Below are positions 30,415 through 42,100 of a DNA stretch of 64,000 bases, in pieces. The notes beneath the pieces are model-generated. The model made no database searches. It saw only the letters and a list, made by a program, of their open reading frames with translations, and was not told the DNA's origin. The stretch is from Cerioporus squamosus (taxonomy: Eukaryota; Basidiomycota; Agaricomycetes; Polyporales; Polyporaceae), in the NCBI GenBank assembly GCA_022592435.1, contig JABYQS010000001.1:434001-498000 (forward strand), read 5' to 3'. The stretch's first letter is position 1; every line of letters begins with the position of its first letter. A program made the position numbers and the translations under genes.

Positions 30415-31855
30415 CTACTCCCGCGAACTCGGCTCTGGACTGGGGCTTGGACGGTCCTGCGGTAGAGCTGCTAGTGTATGCTCCTCTGGCCTCTCGACGT
30501 AGTCCGAGGAGACCTTGTCGTGGCCAGAATGGAGGAACGAAGGTATAGCGAAGGATATAGTCCGTGTCGAGCCAGGTACACGCGTCCTAGAACTGCGAGA
30601 CTGGTTGAACTCCTTGGCGATGGCGACCCGGACCACGATGAGGCACTGCGAGATGCCAAAGAAGACGGGGAGAACACAGGCCATCACGTATCCGACATCG
30701 TAGTTTGTCTAGGGACAGATGGAGCAACGAAAGAGATGAGCCAAGGTGCACACAGTGATACAAGGAACGAATAGACATACGACGACATGGCCATTCGGGG
30801 CGAGCGAGCAGATCTCGTATAAGAGCAGGCCAATCCATGTTACGACGGCAGACTCGACGCATGCGCGCAGGACGGTCTCGTAAACGTTGAGTTGTCCGCT
30901 TAAGCGGGCTATATAGCTGTTGGAACCTGGTCAGGCACACGGACCTAAACTGAAGAAAACCGGAAGATTTCGCACAATATCTTCCCGATGATGGCACCAG
31001 TGAGGATGGTGTTGATGGCAAACATGAGCCAGCCCCAGGCCACGGTGATCTTCAGCGTGACCTCGAGCAGCGTGTTCTCGTAGAAGTCGTAGTGCGTGTA
31101 GGCTGCGAGGTGCTGTGCATCGGCAGACCAGCAAAGTACTGTCGATGCAACATGTCAGCGTAAACTTGGTGGCCATGTGTAGAATGGAACGCACAAGCAT
31201 TAATGACGACAAAAGTCATGGGGACGTACAGAGCCCAGCGCTGCCGGTCAAAGATGACATAAAATCGCCATGCCAGCAGGCCGTCCGAGCACAGACCCTG
31301 CATGGATGTTAGATATAGAACGTGCGGCAAGGGGCGGGTGTGCCGGGGAAACGCACAGCGAAGGTGGTAGTCACGCTGATGAGGGCATTCGGGGTTTAGT
31401 CCACGGTGCCAGGAGAAGCGATTGGCCACTCACTTTCCTATGACAATCAAGGGTATACTCCACTTGAAGAACTCGTTCGCGTCGGGACTCATAATGCGCG
31501 CTCTTGCAAACTGCATGGAGCGTGCGATGAAGTGTGCGCAGAGGTCAGCGAATCTGTAACCAGCGACCGCGCGCTCAGTAACCAATTGTAATGGACAGCG
31601 AGGCCGACGTACAACACGATCGTTACTATTCGCAACCTGCGCGAAGACACATCGCGCCTCGCATGGTTCGCCCAAAGCGCCAGGAGGAACAAGATGAAGT
31701 ATACTCCTAAGTACCGTCACTCATTAGCGCTTTCGGAACCGTCGCGGTCGGAAGGATGGAAACGCACCAAACAATGCGCAGAGCACCGACTGGATGATGC
31801 CCGTAATCTCCAGCAGATGCCATGCTGCGGCAATGTCATTTGAGGCGTCGGCCAT
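30415..31855 (-). CDS. Polytopic membrane protein, seven-TM-like
   Basis: Multi-exon gene; span only. The ATG at 31855 starts MADASNDIAAAWHLLEITG. Hydrophobic segments in order: GIIQSVLCALFG joined over an intron to VYFILFLLALWANHARR, then IVTIVLYVGLA, FFKWSIPLIVIG, LLAWRFYVIFDRQRWALYV with PMTFVVINA, KITVAWGWLMFAINTILTGAIIG, SAVVTWIGLLLYEICSLA, and MACVLPVFFGISQCLIVVRV. A basic, Ser-rich cytoplasmic tail ends the protein. This plan, with RFYVIFDRQRW after a membrane segment, is common in Agaricomycete integral membrane proteins of unknown role. A TATATA box at 31977-31982 is about 120 nt upstream. Exons 2-3 could not be joined with certainty. Confidence 0.6.
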
Positions 31856-32697
31856 GCTGCAACCGTTCACTCATCCAGTACTGAAACCCGGGGCAGGACA
31901 GGGCAGAGCCGGGGCCGAGGTCGACTTCCAGCGGGGAGAGCAAATGACCTGATCCCCGGACCCGACGCGCGTGGCCTATATACATACCTGACTCCGGGCC
32001 ACGGACCTCTCCAGTCTCGCCTGGCATGAAAGCGAAGCATCTCCGCTCGGCTAGGGCTAGTGATTTGGCGAGGCTCCGCGCGATAACTTGGATCCCTGCA
32101 AGCTCGCAGACTGCTGAGCTACGGACTCAGCTACCAATGTCGGGATGGTAGGAGCAAGCTATGGAACATCTCACCAAACGCGCAGTCTGAGATGATTTCG
32201 CTCCCTCGCAGGCTGCAGCGGTCAGAAAGCTCGCCGCAGCTCGCCACCCGACGCTCCCCGAAGGCCTGCAAGCGCCCACTGATATGGTTAGGGCCATCCG
32301 TCGCAGTGTTCTGGAAAACAGCAACGATTTGTCCGGTCTCCATCAGCGACCGAAATATTGAAATCTGGGAGGCTAGTAAGTACTATAGGAAAATCGGGGA
32401 GGGGATCGGCGACTTTCGACAAACTTATGCCGTCGGTCTTCGGGTCGAGCTGCTTGTGTCCCAATAGAAGTAGTCCGGGGTCCTCAGCATATATGATGTT
32501 TATACCTCCTTGCAGGCAAAGGAGCGTTTCAGCGAGGCACCAATCGAGTAGTTGACAAGGACGTATAGTACACATATTCTCCGCAGTTCGCTAGCTGTAT
32601 TATACATGACATGATATTAGCGAGAATACATCGCATACCTGGGGCAGGGTCCGAAAGCAAGGGATAATTACCCAGCGTAAGCTGGGCTCATCTAGGC
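31856..32697. other. Intergenic, no gene recognised
   Basis: Holds the promoter of the membrane-protein gene at 31855 with its TATA box, and about 0.7 kb in which short frames on both strands show no domain. Nothing else recognised. Confidence 0.35.
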
Positions 32698-34181
32698 CTA
32701 GGCCTGACTCTTCAGTTTCAAGCCCGGAAGGCTGAACATCTACGGCGTTATATGCTCTTCAGCACTTGTACGTCCTTGCAAACTCGTCGAGACGTACCTC
32801 ATAGATCATCTCCGCAGGCACTCCCCAACCTCGGACGCCTTCAACCTGGTTGACAAGTTGCGTCCCAAGGATGACGCCGATAACGGACCCGCTCTCTTCA
32901 TCAATGATAGGCCCCCCGCTGGAGCCCGGAGTAGGAGGCGGGTCGAAGTGCAGATGCGCCAGCGAATCATACGTCCCAGGCTAGTGTCAACGTGAGCCAA
33001 TGTATCAGCTTCTGCGAACTCCATCACCATGCACTGCGCAAGGTGGGTCTAGTCTAACAGCTGGACGCACCTTCGCCTCTCTTCCGGCGTAGTCTCTGTA
33101 CCCCACGACTGTGCCCTTTATCCACTTCCGCCACGTCCCGCCGACCCAAGGCGTCCAGCCGTCACGGTGCGGGCCGGTCTCAGGGGGCTTGTCGGTGACG
33201 TAGTGCGCGCGTATGGGTGTACCCGGGTGGACGGGGTACGGATTCACTGGGAGCGACCGCAGCCCAGAGCTAACTGACGGAGAGGAGAGGAGGAGGAGGT
33301 CGCCGCGATGCATAGCGGACAGGATGGACGAGACAGGATGGAACGTCGGCGCAGCGGAGGAACCTGCGATCACGAAGGACCCAGAGAGCAGCTGATCTTC
33401 GGCCACTGCGGGGTTGGGACGCGCTGCGCGCAAGAGGGGGTCATGTCGAATCTTGACGTGCGGTAGCATCACCCAGCAGAACACATCCGACGCCACGGAG
33501 TGTCAGGACCGGATGCTCGAGCAGGCTGCGAGGGTCGATGGGAACTCACCTCTTCCAAAGTATGCGCACAGGTCACCAGCGCAACCTGTCCGTCGGGCGT
33601 GCCGGGAGCATGCACGGCGAATCCGGAACTGTAGGTGATCTTGTGCTTGCCGGTGCGATCGTGCACGGCGTGCGCCACCATGAAGAGTGCCCCGTCCGCA
33701 GTGCTCACCTCCACATTCGCGTTCGTCGCGTCTCGCGAGAACTGGACGCGCCGCTCTTCGTCTGGGCGGGACTCATAGGGCAGGGAGGCCCCAAGGACAT
33801 GCCAGCACGCTTCATGTACTGTTCCACAAGCTCGGTAAGGGGCGTTATGGCGGACCCGGGTGCGGCGGCTGACACTCCAGAGGGACCAGGGTGTTCCGAG
33901 GCTGCTCTATGCAGCTCGGAGAGGACATTGGCATCGAAAGCTTTGACCTGGGATGTGGGCTGGGGTGAGGCGGCTGCGCGAGGGACAGGAGTAGGGCCCG
34001 GCGCCGATGGCGGTACTCCGAGAAAGGTGGTCGACCCGACTTGTGCGTAGCGTCTCACTGGTGCGTGGGGGCCAGCCGCACGCGACCGTATCGACGCATG
34101 TGCACGAGTGCTGGCCGCAAGAGATCTGGTATGGGAAGCTAAGAGAGTCCCAGCACGACGAGTAGTACTAGTGGAAGCCAT
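32698..34181 (-). CDS. Trypsin-like serine protease, probably mitochondrial
   Basis: Multi-exon; span only. The first 45 residues are rich in Arg, Ser, Thr and Ala with almost no acidic residues (RAGTLLASHTRSLAAST), a likely mitochondrial presequence. Candidate triad in order: His in ALVTCAHTLEE, Asp in HRGDLLLLS, Ser in PGSSGGPI. The serine block ends with GVRGWGVPAEMIYE, and a last short exon gives MFSLPGLKLKSQA. The protease core resembles HtrA/chymotrypsin-fold proteins; no PDZ domain is seen. The frame changes between ITPLTELVEQYMKRAG and SLPYESRPDEERRVQFS near 33790-33830 with no good intron, so a weak splice or an indel must be present. A CRE site (ATGACGTCAT) at 34242-34251 lies about 60 nt upstream of the ATG. 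Confidence 0.65.
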
Positions 34182-34241
34182 GAGAGAGACTCAGTATCGC
34201 GCAGCCGCGGTTGTATACCTCCGCGTCGCGGGTTCTGTGAC

Positions 34242-34251
34242 ATGACGTCAT
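34242..34251. promoter_or_regulatory. CRE site upstream of protease gene
   Basis: Perfect palindrome ATGACGTCAT, a bZIP (CREB/ATF) site, 61-70 nt upstream of the protease ATG at 34181. Confidence 0.4.
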
Positions 34252-34409
34252 CCGCAGGGCGGCTGCAGGTCGGACGATTCTGCCCGAATACCGCTGGCAA
34301 GATTGAGTTGAGCAGCAATCATAGCCCCGATCCATATATTCAGCAAGAAGATGATAGTTCACTACTCAAGATTAGACGTAGATGTGGTATGAACGCCCCG
34401 ACCTCCTAC

Positions 34410-36086
34410 TTACACCTCCACAGCCCATGGATGAGCAATTGCGCCCGTCTGGATACCCGTCAAGTGCTTCCACAGCGGTCGTGACACAGGACCCATGCCG
34501 TCCGGCCCTGTCGGGATGTGCACGTCCTCGCCGAGGTAACCGATCCTATCGACCGGGCTGATGACCGCCGCCGTGCCCGTACCGAAGAACTCCACAAGGG
34601 TACCCTTGCGTGCAGCCTCCTTGACCTCGCCCATGGTCACGGGCCGCTCGGAGACGACGAGCTTGTCAGTCAGCTCTGGGACATTGATGTGGCCCGCGGA
34701 GTGCTCCTTCGCGAGCGTGAGCACGGAGTCACGCGTCACTCCGGGGAGGATCATGCCGTCAAGCGGGGGCGTAACGAGTTCGGTCGCTGCACACAGAAGG
34801 GGTTCAGTCAGAAATGATAAGTGACATAGTTCGAAGTACGTACTTCCGTCAGCCTGCTTGAACACGACAAACGCGTTCATCGTGCCTACTTCGGTGATGT
34901 GGTGCTCGGGGCCGTGCAACCAGAGGTTCTGCACGTATCCCTTTGCAGCGGCAGCCTTTTGCGCTGCAACACCAGCAGCGTAGTTCGCGCCCAGTTTGTA
35001 CGCACCGATGCCTGTGTGTGCGCAGATGAGAAACGCCGTGCGGGGAAGCGAGCGCGACTGCATACCTCCTGGTGCAGCGCGCACATACTCCGTGGTCCCG
35101 TAAAGTGCGACGGGCTTGAAGCCTTGCGGGTAGTACGGACCCACCGGACTGCAGATGACGAAGAGGAGCACCTCTTTCGGTGGTGCGATACCCAGAGCAG
35201 GCTGAGTGCCGACTGCAGGAGCATGGGGTATGAGACTCAGACGGAAGACGGGAGACTATGAACGCACTCATGGTAGGTCGAATGTACAAGCTGTATCCTG
35301 GCTGGTCAGGGATCCAGTGCTTGTCCAGGCGGATGAGTTGCTTCATGAGCTCGACCATCGCATCGCCGTTGAACCTCTGGGTGCGGTTGCGTGAAGTCAT
35401 GAGACTCTTCGGACCTCCGGAGATGGGGTGAGGTAGGGACTTACAGGCATAGCCACGCGCTCGGCAGTCGTGTTCATACGCTTCATGTTCATGTCCGGCC
35501 GGAACATAGTCACCTTGCCATTGGTATCGCGGTACGCCTTGAGACCTTCGAAGAGACAGTGGGCATAGTGGAAGACAGTAGCACTGGGAGAAAGCGAGAG
35601 GTTGCTGACTAGAAAGCGTGATGCATCAGGGCGGATGCACACCGAACCAGACAGGAGACTCACAAGGCTGGATTTTGGGTGCACCCCAGCCCTCAAGCAT
35701 TTGCCATGGCACGGTCAACATATGGTCGGTCTTTATGCGATATAAGTGAGAGCTCCTCGAGCGTATATCGAGCCTTCATCCACTCACAAATGTGTGGCCG
35801 AAGACAAGGTTGGATGGGTGAGGGACCTGTTTCGGACTGTCCGTCTTGGTGACTTGCACGAGCGAAGGCTGCAATAACATTCAGGTCGCGAGTCATATGG
35901 CACTTACATGAAGCGCACCTCGATGTCTGGGAGCTTCGCAAGCTCGCCCGTCATAGGGTCCTGGGCGACAGAGGAGTTGTACCGCGCATTGAGGATCCTG
36001 AGGGACTTGGGGGCGTGCGAAGGGCCTGCAGCGAACGATCTGCAGTGCGGCGCGGAGAGGCGCATGGAACGCAGTGTGGACGACAT
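34410..36086 (-). CDS. Branched-chain amino acid aminotransferase
   Basis: Eight exons: complement of 35919..36086, 35788..35868, 35664..35730, 35445..35608, 35268..35376, 35066..35212, 34844..35011, 34410..34786; 426 aa. Transfers the amino group between Leu/Ile/Val and 2-oxoglutarate with PLP. Fold-type IV marks: FGHTFTDHM, SATVFHYAHCLFEGLKAYRD, FRPDMNMKRMN, RPTMIGTQPALG, the PLP lysine Lys251 in YKLGANYA, EVGTMNAFVV and FFGTGTAAVISPV. The first 40 or so residues are basic and Ser/Ala-rich, so a mitochondrial form (yeast Bat1-like) is likely. The ATG at 36086 is used; the frame upstream has only a TTG codon. Confidence 0.93.
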
Positions 36087-36860
36087 AGCTGATCCTTGCA
36101 AGGCCGCGAAGGGATGATTATGAGCAAGAGATGTCGGAGCAGTGACTCGAGCAGGGTTGAGTCAAGGCACGCTGGGACCTGGCACAGCGGCGAATGTCCC
36201 TGGCGGACAGACTAGGCGGCTAATTACGCACTTGTCTTCGGCAACGTCCGATCCGGCCGCCCGAAGTTAAAGGTTCTCCCTGACAGTCGGATGAGAGAGG
36301 GTGGGGCAGCGGCGTCAAAGAGCACATCATAGCAAGCGACGAGCAGAGAGCATCTCGCTCGCGAGGATGAGCAGACACATCCGGACGAGAAGCAGGCCGC
36401 AGGCATGGACTGCGTTCTGGGCAAGTTCTGGGGTGCGAGTAACGGCAGCCTGTCACAAACGCGGAACGTCACAGCAGACATAAGCGTGACCGCAGCCCGT
36501 CGCGACGCGCCCGACGCGTCGCCGTTATCGATGGACTCCGTGCGAGGCCCAGGAGCGTGGGCTGCGCTGGGGGCCGTCCGTGCACAGAAGCAGCCGTCGG
36601 GGATGGTGCCGGGGAGTGTGAGACAAGACGGCGTGCATGGCATGCATGGCCGACGATAGGCTGGGACTGGGAGGCGAGGATGAAAGGCCGGTCGCAGATG
36701 GAGGTGCTCGCACGGTCATGCTCCCGGTCCGGCGTGACAAAGACGTCAGTCCCAGGGCTTACATATCTCATCGCCATCACCGTCCCCATTCCCTGCGCGA
36801 TCTTCACGATCCTTTTCCTCTACCACCACCATCCCCTCCGTTTACCACAACACAACAACC
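36087..36860. promoter_or_regulatory. Divergent promoter, BCAT / 6PGDH
   Basis: 774-bp head-to-head region. The right end is a pyrimidine-rich leader followed by an A/C-rich stretch just before the ATG at 36861, as in strongly expressed fungal genes. ACGCGT-type GC-rich sites occur near 36503-36521. No gene recognised. Confidence 0.45.
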
Positions 36861-38804
36861 ATGGCTGAACCTGTGTACGTATCGCCTACAGCACCCTGCC
36901 TGTCCTTCCGGAGTGACCGACATGAGTTGCAGCGGCGACATTGGTCTCATCGGTTTGGCCGTCATGGTATGTCTGCCCCTGCTCGAAGCATGGACTTGCT
37001 CTCACTCAGCATGCAGTTAGGGCCAAAACCTGATCCTCAATATGAACGACAAGGGCTTCACTGTCGTCGCATACAACCGTACAACGAGCAAGGTCGACCA
37101 CTTCCTCGCTAACGAGGCCAAGGGTGCGTGCGCTCGGTTTTATCTAGCCGACTTTGTCCGCATCCGCTTACGGCCGCATCCCCCGTTATACAGGCACCAA
37201 GGTCGTCGGCGCCTGGTCGATCGAGGAGCTCTGCGCCAAGCTCAAGCGTCCCCGCAAAATCATCCTTCTCGTCAAGGCTGGTCCCGCTGTTGACGCCTTC
37301 ATTGAGCAGCTCATCCCCCACCTCGAGCCCGGCGACATCATCATCGATGGTGGTAACTCCCACTACCCCGACTCCATCCGCCGCACCAAGGAGCTTGAGG
37401 CGAAGGGCTTCCTCTTCGTCGGCTCTGGTGTCTCCGGTGGTGAGGAGGGTGCCCGTTACGGTCCCTCACTCATGCCTGGTGGTTCTCCCGCTGCTTGGCC
37501 GCACATCAAGGAGATCTTCCAGAAGACCGCTGCTCAAGTCAACGGCGAGCCCTGCTGTGACTGGGTCGGTGAGACCGGTGCCGGTCACTACGTGAAGATG
37601 GTCCACAACGGTGAGAGGATTCACACGAAACTTGCCGCATGCAGACATTTTCTGACATATGTGCGCGACAGGTATCGAGTACGGTGACATGCAGCTGATC
37701 GCTGAGGCGTACGACATTCTCAAGCGTGGCCTTGGTCTTCACGAGGACGAGATTGCGGACATCTTCAACACCTGGAACAAGGGTGTCCTCGACTCCTTCC
37801 TCATCGAGATCACCGCCAACATCCTCAAGTTCAAGGATGACGATGGCGAGCCCCTCGTCACCAAGATCCTCGACCAGGCTGGCCAGAAGGGCACGGGCAA
37901 GTGGACTGCCATCGCTGCCCTCGACGCTGGCATGCCCGGTACGCGTCTATGACGTATTGTGTATTTAGCAGCATCTCACAGACGCCCGCAGTGACGCTGA
38001 TCGGCGAGGCCGTCTTCGCTCGTTGCTTGTCTGGCCTCAAGGAGGAGCGTATCCGGGCTAGCAAGGTCATTGCTGGTCCTCAAAAGGAGGCATTCAAGGG
38101 CGACAAGAAGCAGTTCATTGATGACCTCGAGCAAGCTCTCTACGCGTCCAAGATCATCTCCTACACCCAGGGCTTCATGCTCATGCGTGAGACTGCTAAG
38201 GAGGTCAGTACAGTACCTGCGATGCATTACTCGCAAAACCTTACTCATACCGTCCTGTCATAGCTCAACTGGAACCTCAACTACGCTGGCATTGCTCAAA
38301 TGTGGCGTGGTGGTTGCATCATCAAGTCGGTCTTCCTGGGCGACATTACCGCGGCGTACCAGAAGAAGCAGGACCTGGAGTCGCTGCTCTTCGACGACTT
38401 CTTCAACAAGGCCGTCCACAAGGCGCAGCCCGGCTGGCGCCGCATCGTCGCCCAGGCCGTTCTCTGGGGTATTCCCACCCCCGCCTTCTCCACCGCTCTC
38501 GCCTTCTTCGACGGTTACCGCAGCGAGGTCGTCCCCGCCAACATCCTCCAGGCGCAGGTAAGCACTCTCCCAGATTATCTGACAGACCTCGGTAATAACA
38601 ATCGTACCGTATCCAGCGCGACTACTTCGGTGCCCACACGTTCAGGGTACTGCCCGGCAAGGAGAACGCCAAGCTCAAGGCTGGCCAGGATATCCGTACG
38701 CGCCTCTTACTAGTGTCTACGCCAGCTGTCTAACCTGATCATCTCTAGACATCAACTGGACTGGCCGTGGTGGTAACGTGTCCGCATCGACGTACTCCGC
38801 CTAA
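36861..38804 (+). CDS. GND1: 6-phosphogluconate dehydrogenase, decarboxylating
   Basis: Nine exons: 36861..36874, 36933..36966, 37021..37123, 37194..37610, 37672..37938, 37992..38203, 38264..38557, 38617..38695, 38749..38804; 491 aa. Converts 6-phosphogluconate to ribulose-5-phosphate with NADPH and CO2. Seen: NADP-binding [56 protein letters not shown], the catalytic pair Lys185 and His188 in HYVKMVHNG, and the C-terminal [10 protein letters not shown] with [14 protein letters not shown]. The start is a 14-nt first exon (MAEPV) that gives the usual fungal N-terminus once spliced. Catalyses the step after the lactonase at 15.5 kb. Confidence 0.95.
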
Positions 38805-39103
38805 GCGTTTCCCACTAGGGTAGCCGTGCGCGACGACGCGACGAGGCTCCGGTCCGTGTCGACTATAGAACGTTGTATTGGTATCAAGCAGCAGCGGCCC
38901 GGGTCTCGCTGTGTAGTGTATCATGCAGGGCGTGATGGGCTGGAAAGTAATCTCCGGACGAGTGTTACGATAGCGTGTATCGCATAGGCATGTAGAGAGC
39001 AATGTGAAATGCAACAGCAGTCCTCACTTGTGTACACATCCTACCAGTTAGATGCATCCGTATCATAACGACTGGCTTGTCATCGAAGTACATAGGTGAT
39101 GCA

Positions 39104-42100
39104 TTACTTCTGTTCCTCCTTAATGGGCGGCAGCTCCCATCCTTGCGGACCAAAATGGGGGATAACCATCGACTGGCCTTCCTTGTTCTTGAAAGGCTTC
39201 GAGTACGTGCAGAGGGACTTGCCAAGGCTGTTTAACCACGCCCCATTGACAACAGTCAAGCCTAGCTCGTCATCAGCACCACTGGAAGAAGACACTCCGG
39301 CGGAGTGCAGGGACACTCACCCTTCAAGTAAACCCGCGACGTCCGCACCACCTCAAGATAGACGATGTATTCCGGAGCTGGCTGGCTGGCGAGCACCGAC
39401 GACGGGTGAATGAAGACGTCCTCGTCTGGATACCTAGTGCTTGATACGCGACCCCGCGGGAGGTTGTATACTGCGTGCCTGCGCCTTCTGTCCGGCCCTT
39501 CTGCGCTATGTCCTTGCGGACGGCGACTTGGTCGATGAAGCCCGCTGCGATGAGTTGCCTCAGGACTTTCAGCTGTGAGAGGGGGTGGTCAGCCTGGTTG
39601 GTTGAGAGCATGGATAGCGGGGCGAGGTACCTGGAGGGCGTTCGGTGGACGGAGGTTCGCCTCGAAGCCGGTTTGCACGTCTGGGAAGTTCGTTTGCACG
39701 ATGTTGCTGATCTGTGCGCGCAGCTTGTGGATCTCCTCCATGGCCTACATGCGCGACATTAGACACTTCTCTCCGTCGTACTCGGCGCGGCACTCACCTT
39801 GGGCCTGACGAAGTGCTCCTCGCAGAACTTGTGGCCGCCACCAGCGTATTCGTACGCGCCCACGACCGACAATATCCGCAGGACGTCGCTCGACGAGTTG
39901 CCCAGAGCTGCGTGGAGCTGCTGTGACTGAAAGAATGCCTTCCGGCGTATCCGCCGAGCCTCCTTGGCGCGCATGGCCTCGCTCGTCAAATGGCTCGTCT
40001 CCTCGTCCTCGTCCGCATCCTCGTCAGATTCGTCCTTCTCCTGCTCCAAAGCCTCTTCGCGGAGGAATGGGTCTCCCACCGAGAGCGCAGACACGATCGT
40101 GATAACGTACGGCAAGCACCCGTGCTGCCGTCCACTGACCAGCATGCGGGAGAACCGCGGCGAGAGTGGGAAGAGCGCCATCGTCCGGCCAATGTCCGTT
40201 ATCGCACCGCCGAGCGTAGTGGCGCCCTTACCGGAGCCCGCAGGCGGAGAGAGCGCGCCGAGGTGGGTGAGGACCTTCTCCGCCTTCTGCAGGCTCGCGC
40301 GGTCGGGCGGCGTGGGGAAGGGGAAGTTCACGACGGCGTCGATGTGCATGCTCTTCATCTGCAGGACCACGCCCTCGATCGGCATGCGCAGGATCTCGGG
40401 CTGCGAGAAGGCGTCGAAGTAGTTCTCGAAGAGGGCGGAGGAGTAGAGGCGGTAGCAGTGGCCGGGTCCCGTGCGGCCTGCGCGACCGGCTCGCTGCGCG
40501 GCTGAGGCTTTCGATATCCAGCTGACCTGGAAGGCTTGGATGCCGTTCGCGACGTCGTACCTCCGCTGAGAGAGTCATCAGAGCGAGAATGGCGTTCATG
40601 ATTCTGGTATGTACTGACCTCTTTCGCGCGACCGCAATCGACGACATATCGGATGTTGGGGATTGTCAGAGACGTTTCCGCAACGTTCGTTGACACGACT
40701 ACCAGACGAGTGCCGGGTGGAGGTGGCTGGAACACCTGCATCTGCTTCTCGCTTGGCAGTAGCGCATACAGCGGCACAATATGCATAGGGACTGACATGT
40801 GCGTATGAGTGGTGGTCACCAGGAAGGACTACCAACCGGGCTCACCATCGGACTCCTCAGCGTCGATACCAAGTTCATCGTTGCCTTCATCCTCGTCGTC
40901 AGAGTCTAGCGCTTCTGCGTCAACGTCTCCATCCACGTCGAAGGCAAGAGCCTCATCCGCTCGTTGTGCGTCCCCGAGCTCAACATCCTCAGCCTCGACG
41001 TCAGCTGAACGAACTCGTCAGCAATGACCCGCCGGAAGACAGCAATATCACCGCTCACCATGAGCAGGGGCCACAGCTTTGGTCGGCTCATCTTCTCCAA
41101 GCTTCGTCGCCAGTTTGCTGAGCCGCGACTGGAGAGAGCCTTTCGCTTTGCGGCGTTCCTCAAGCGCCTTCTTACCATATCGCGCCTCTAGCTTCCTGCA
41201 CACACCGGTGATCTCGTTCTGGCCCGTCAGGAAGATGAGGATACCACCAGGGGGAAGCCTGGCGTGGATCTTGCTCGCTTTCTTGATGGCCTCTCCAATG
41301 TAGTCCGAAGACGTACGGCGGCTGAAATGGACTGTGACAGGATGCTGCCGAGCAGGGACGTTGATGATAGGCGGTGGTGAAGAGAACAGTGTTTTATTCT
41401 CAGCGAAGTCCGACACACGAAGAGTGGCAGACATGATGATCAAGCGCAATGGCTGAAAGCAAGTAAGCAAGAGACCTGCCGAGAACAACGCGGCCACGTA
41501 CCTTCACGTCGTCTTTGCCCTCTTTCCACATCTCCTCGCGCAACTTGACGACGCGACTCAAGACACCAATGAGGATGTCGGTGTTCATACTGCGCTCGTG
41601 AGCTTCATCAATGATAATGACAGAGTACTTCTTCAGCAAGAAGTCTATAGCCAACTCGCGCAGAAGAACACCATCCGTCATGAACTTGATAGCGGTCGCA
41701 GGCGAGACGGTCGCATCGTACCTAATCTGGTACGAGACTTTCGTGGAGGTGAGGGAAAGTTCGTGGGCCACCCGGGATGCCATGGACATCGCAGCGACTC
41801 GTCGCGGCTGAGTGACGCCGATCATCCCTGGATTGTCTACTGAACGTCAGCCTGGCGCGATAACTGGGGCAAGTGGACAACTCTTACCACTGCCTGGAGA
41901 TCCATAGCCTGCTTCGTACAGAAACTGTGGAACTTGCGTAGTCTTGCCACTACCCGTTTCACCACAGATGATGACAACACTGTTCAGGAGGATCGCTTCC
42001 ATGATCGGCTGCTCCTCAGAGACGATAGGCAAGAGCAGCCGAGCTTCCTCGACGTCCGGCGGGCGAGTGACGGTCACCGCCTTGCGAGGTCTTGAGGCTG

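Noticed and set aside
32126..32575. Frames in the gap before the protease gene
   Set aside because: Short, overlapping on both strands, and without motifs.
40355..41027. Ser-rich plus-strand frames within the helicase gene
   Set aside because: They are antisense shadows of an Asp/Glu-rich coding stretch of the DHX37-like gene.
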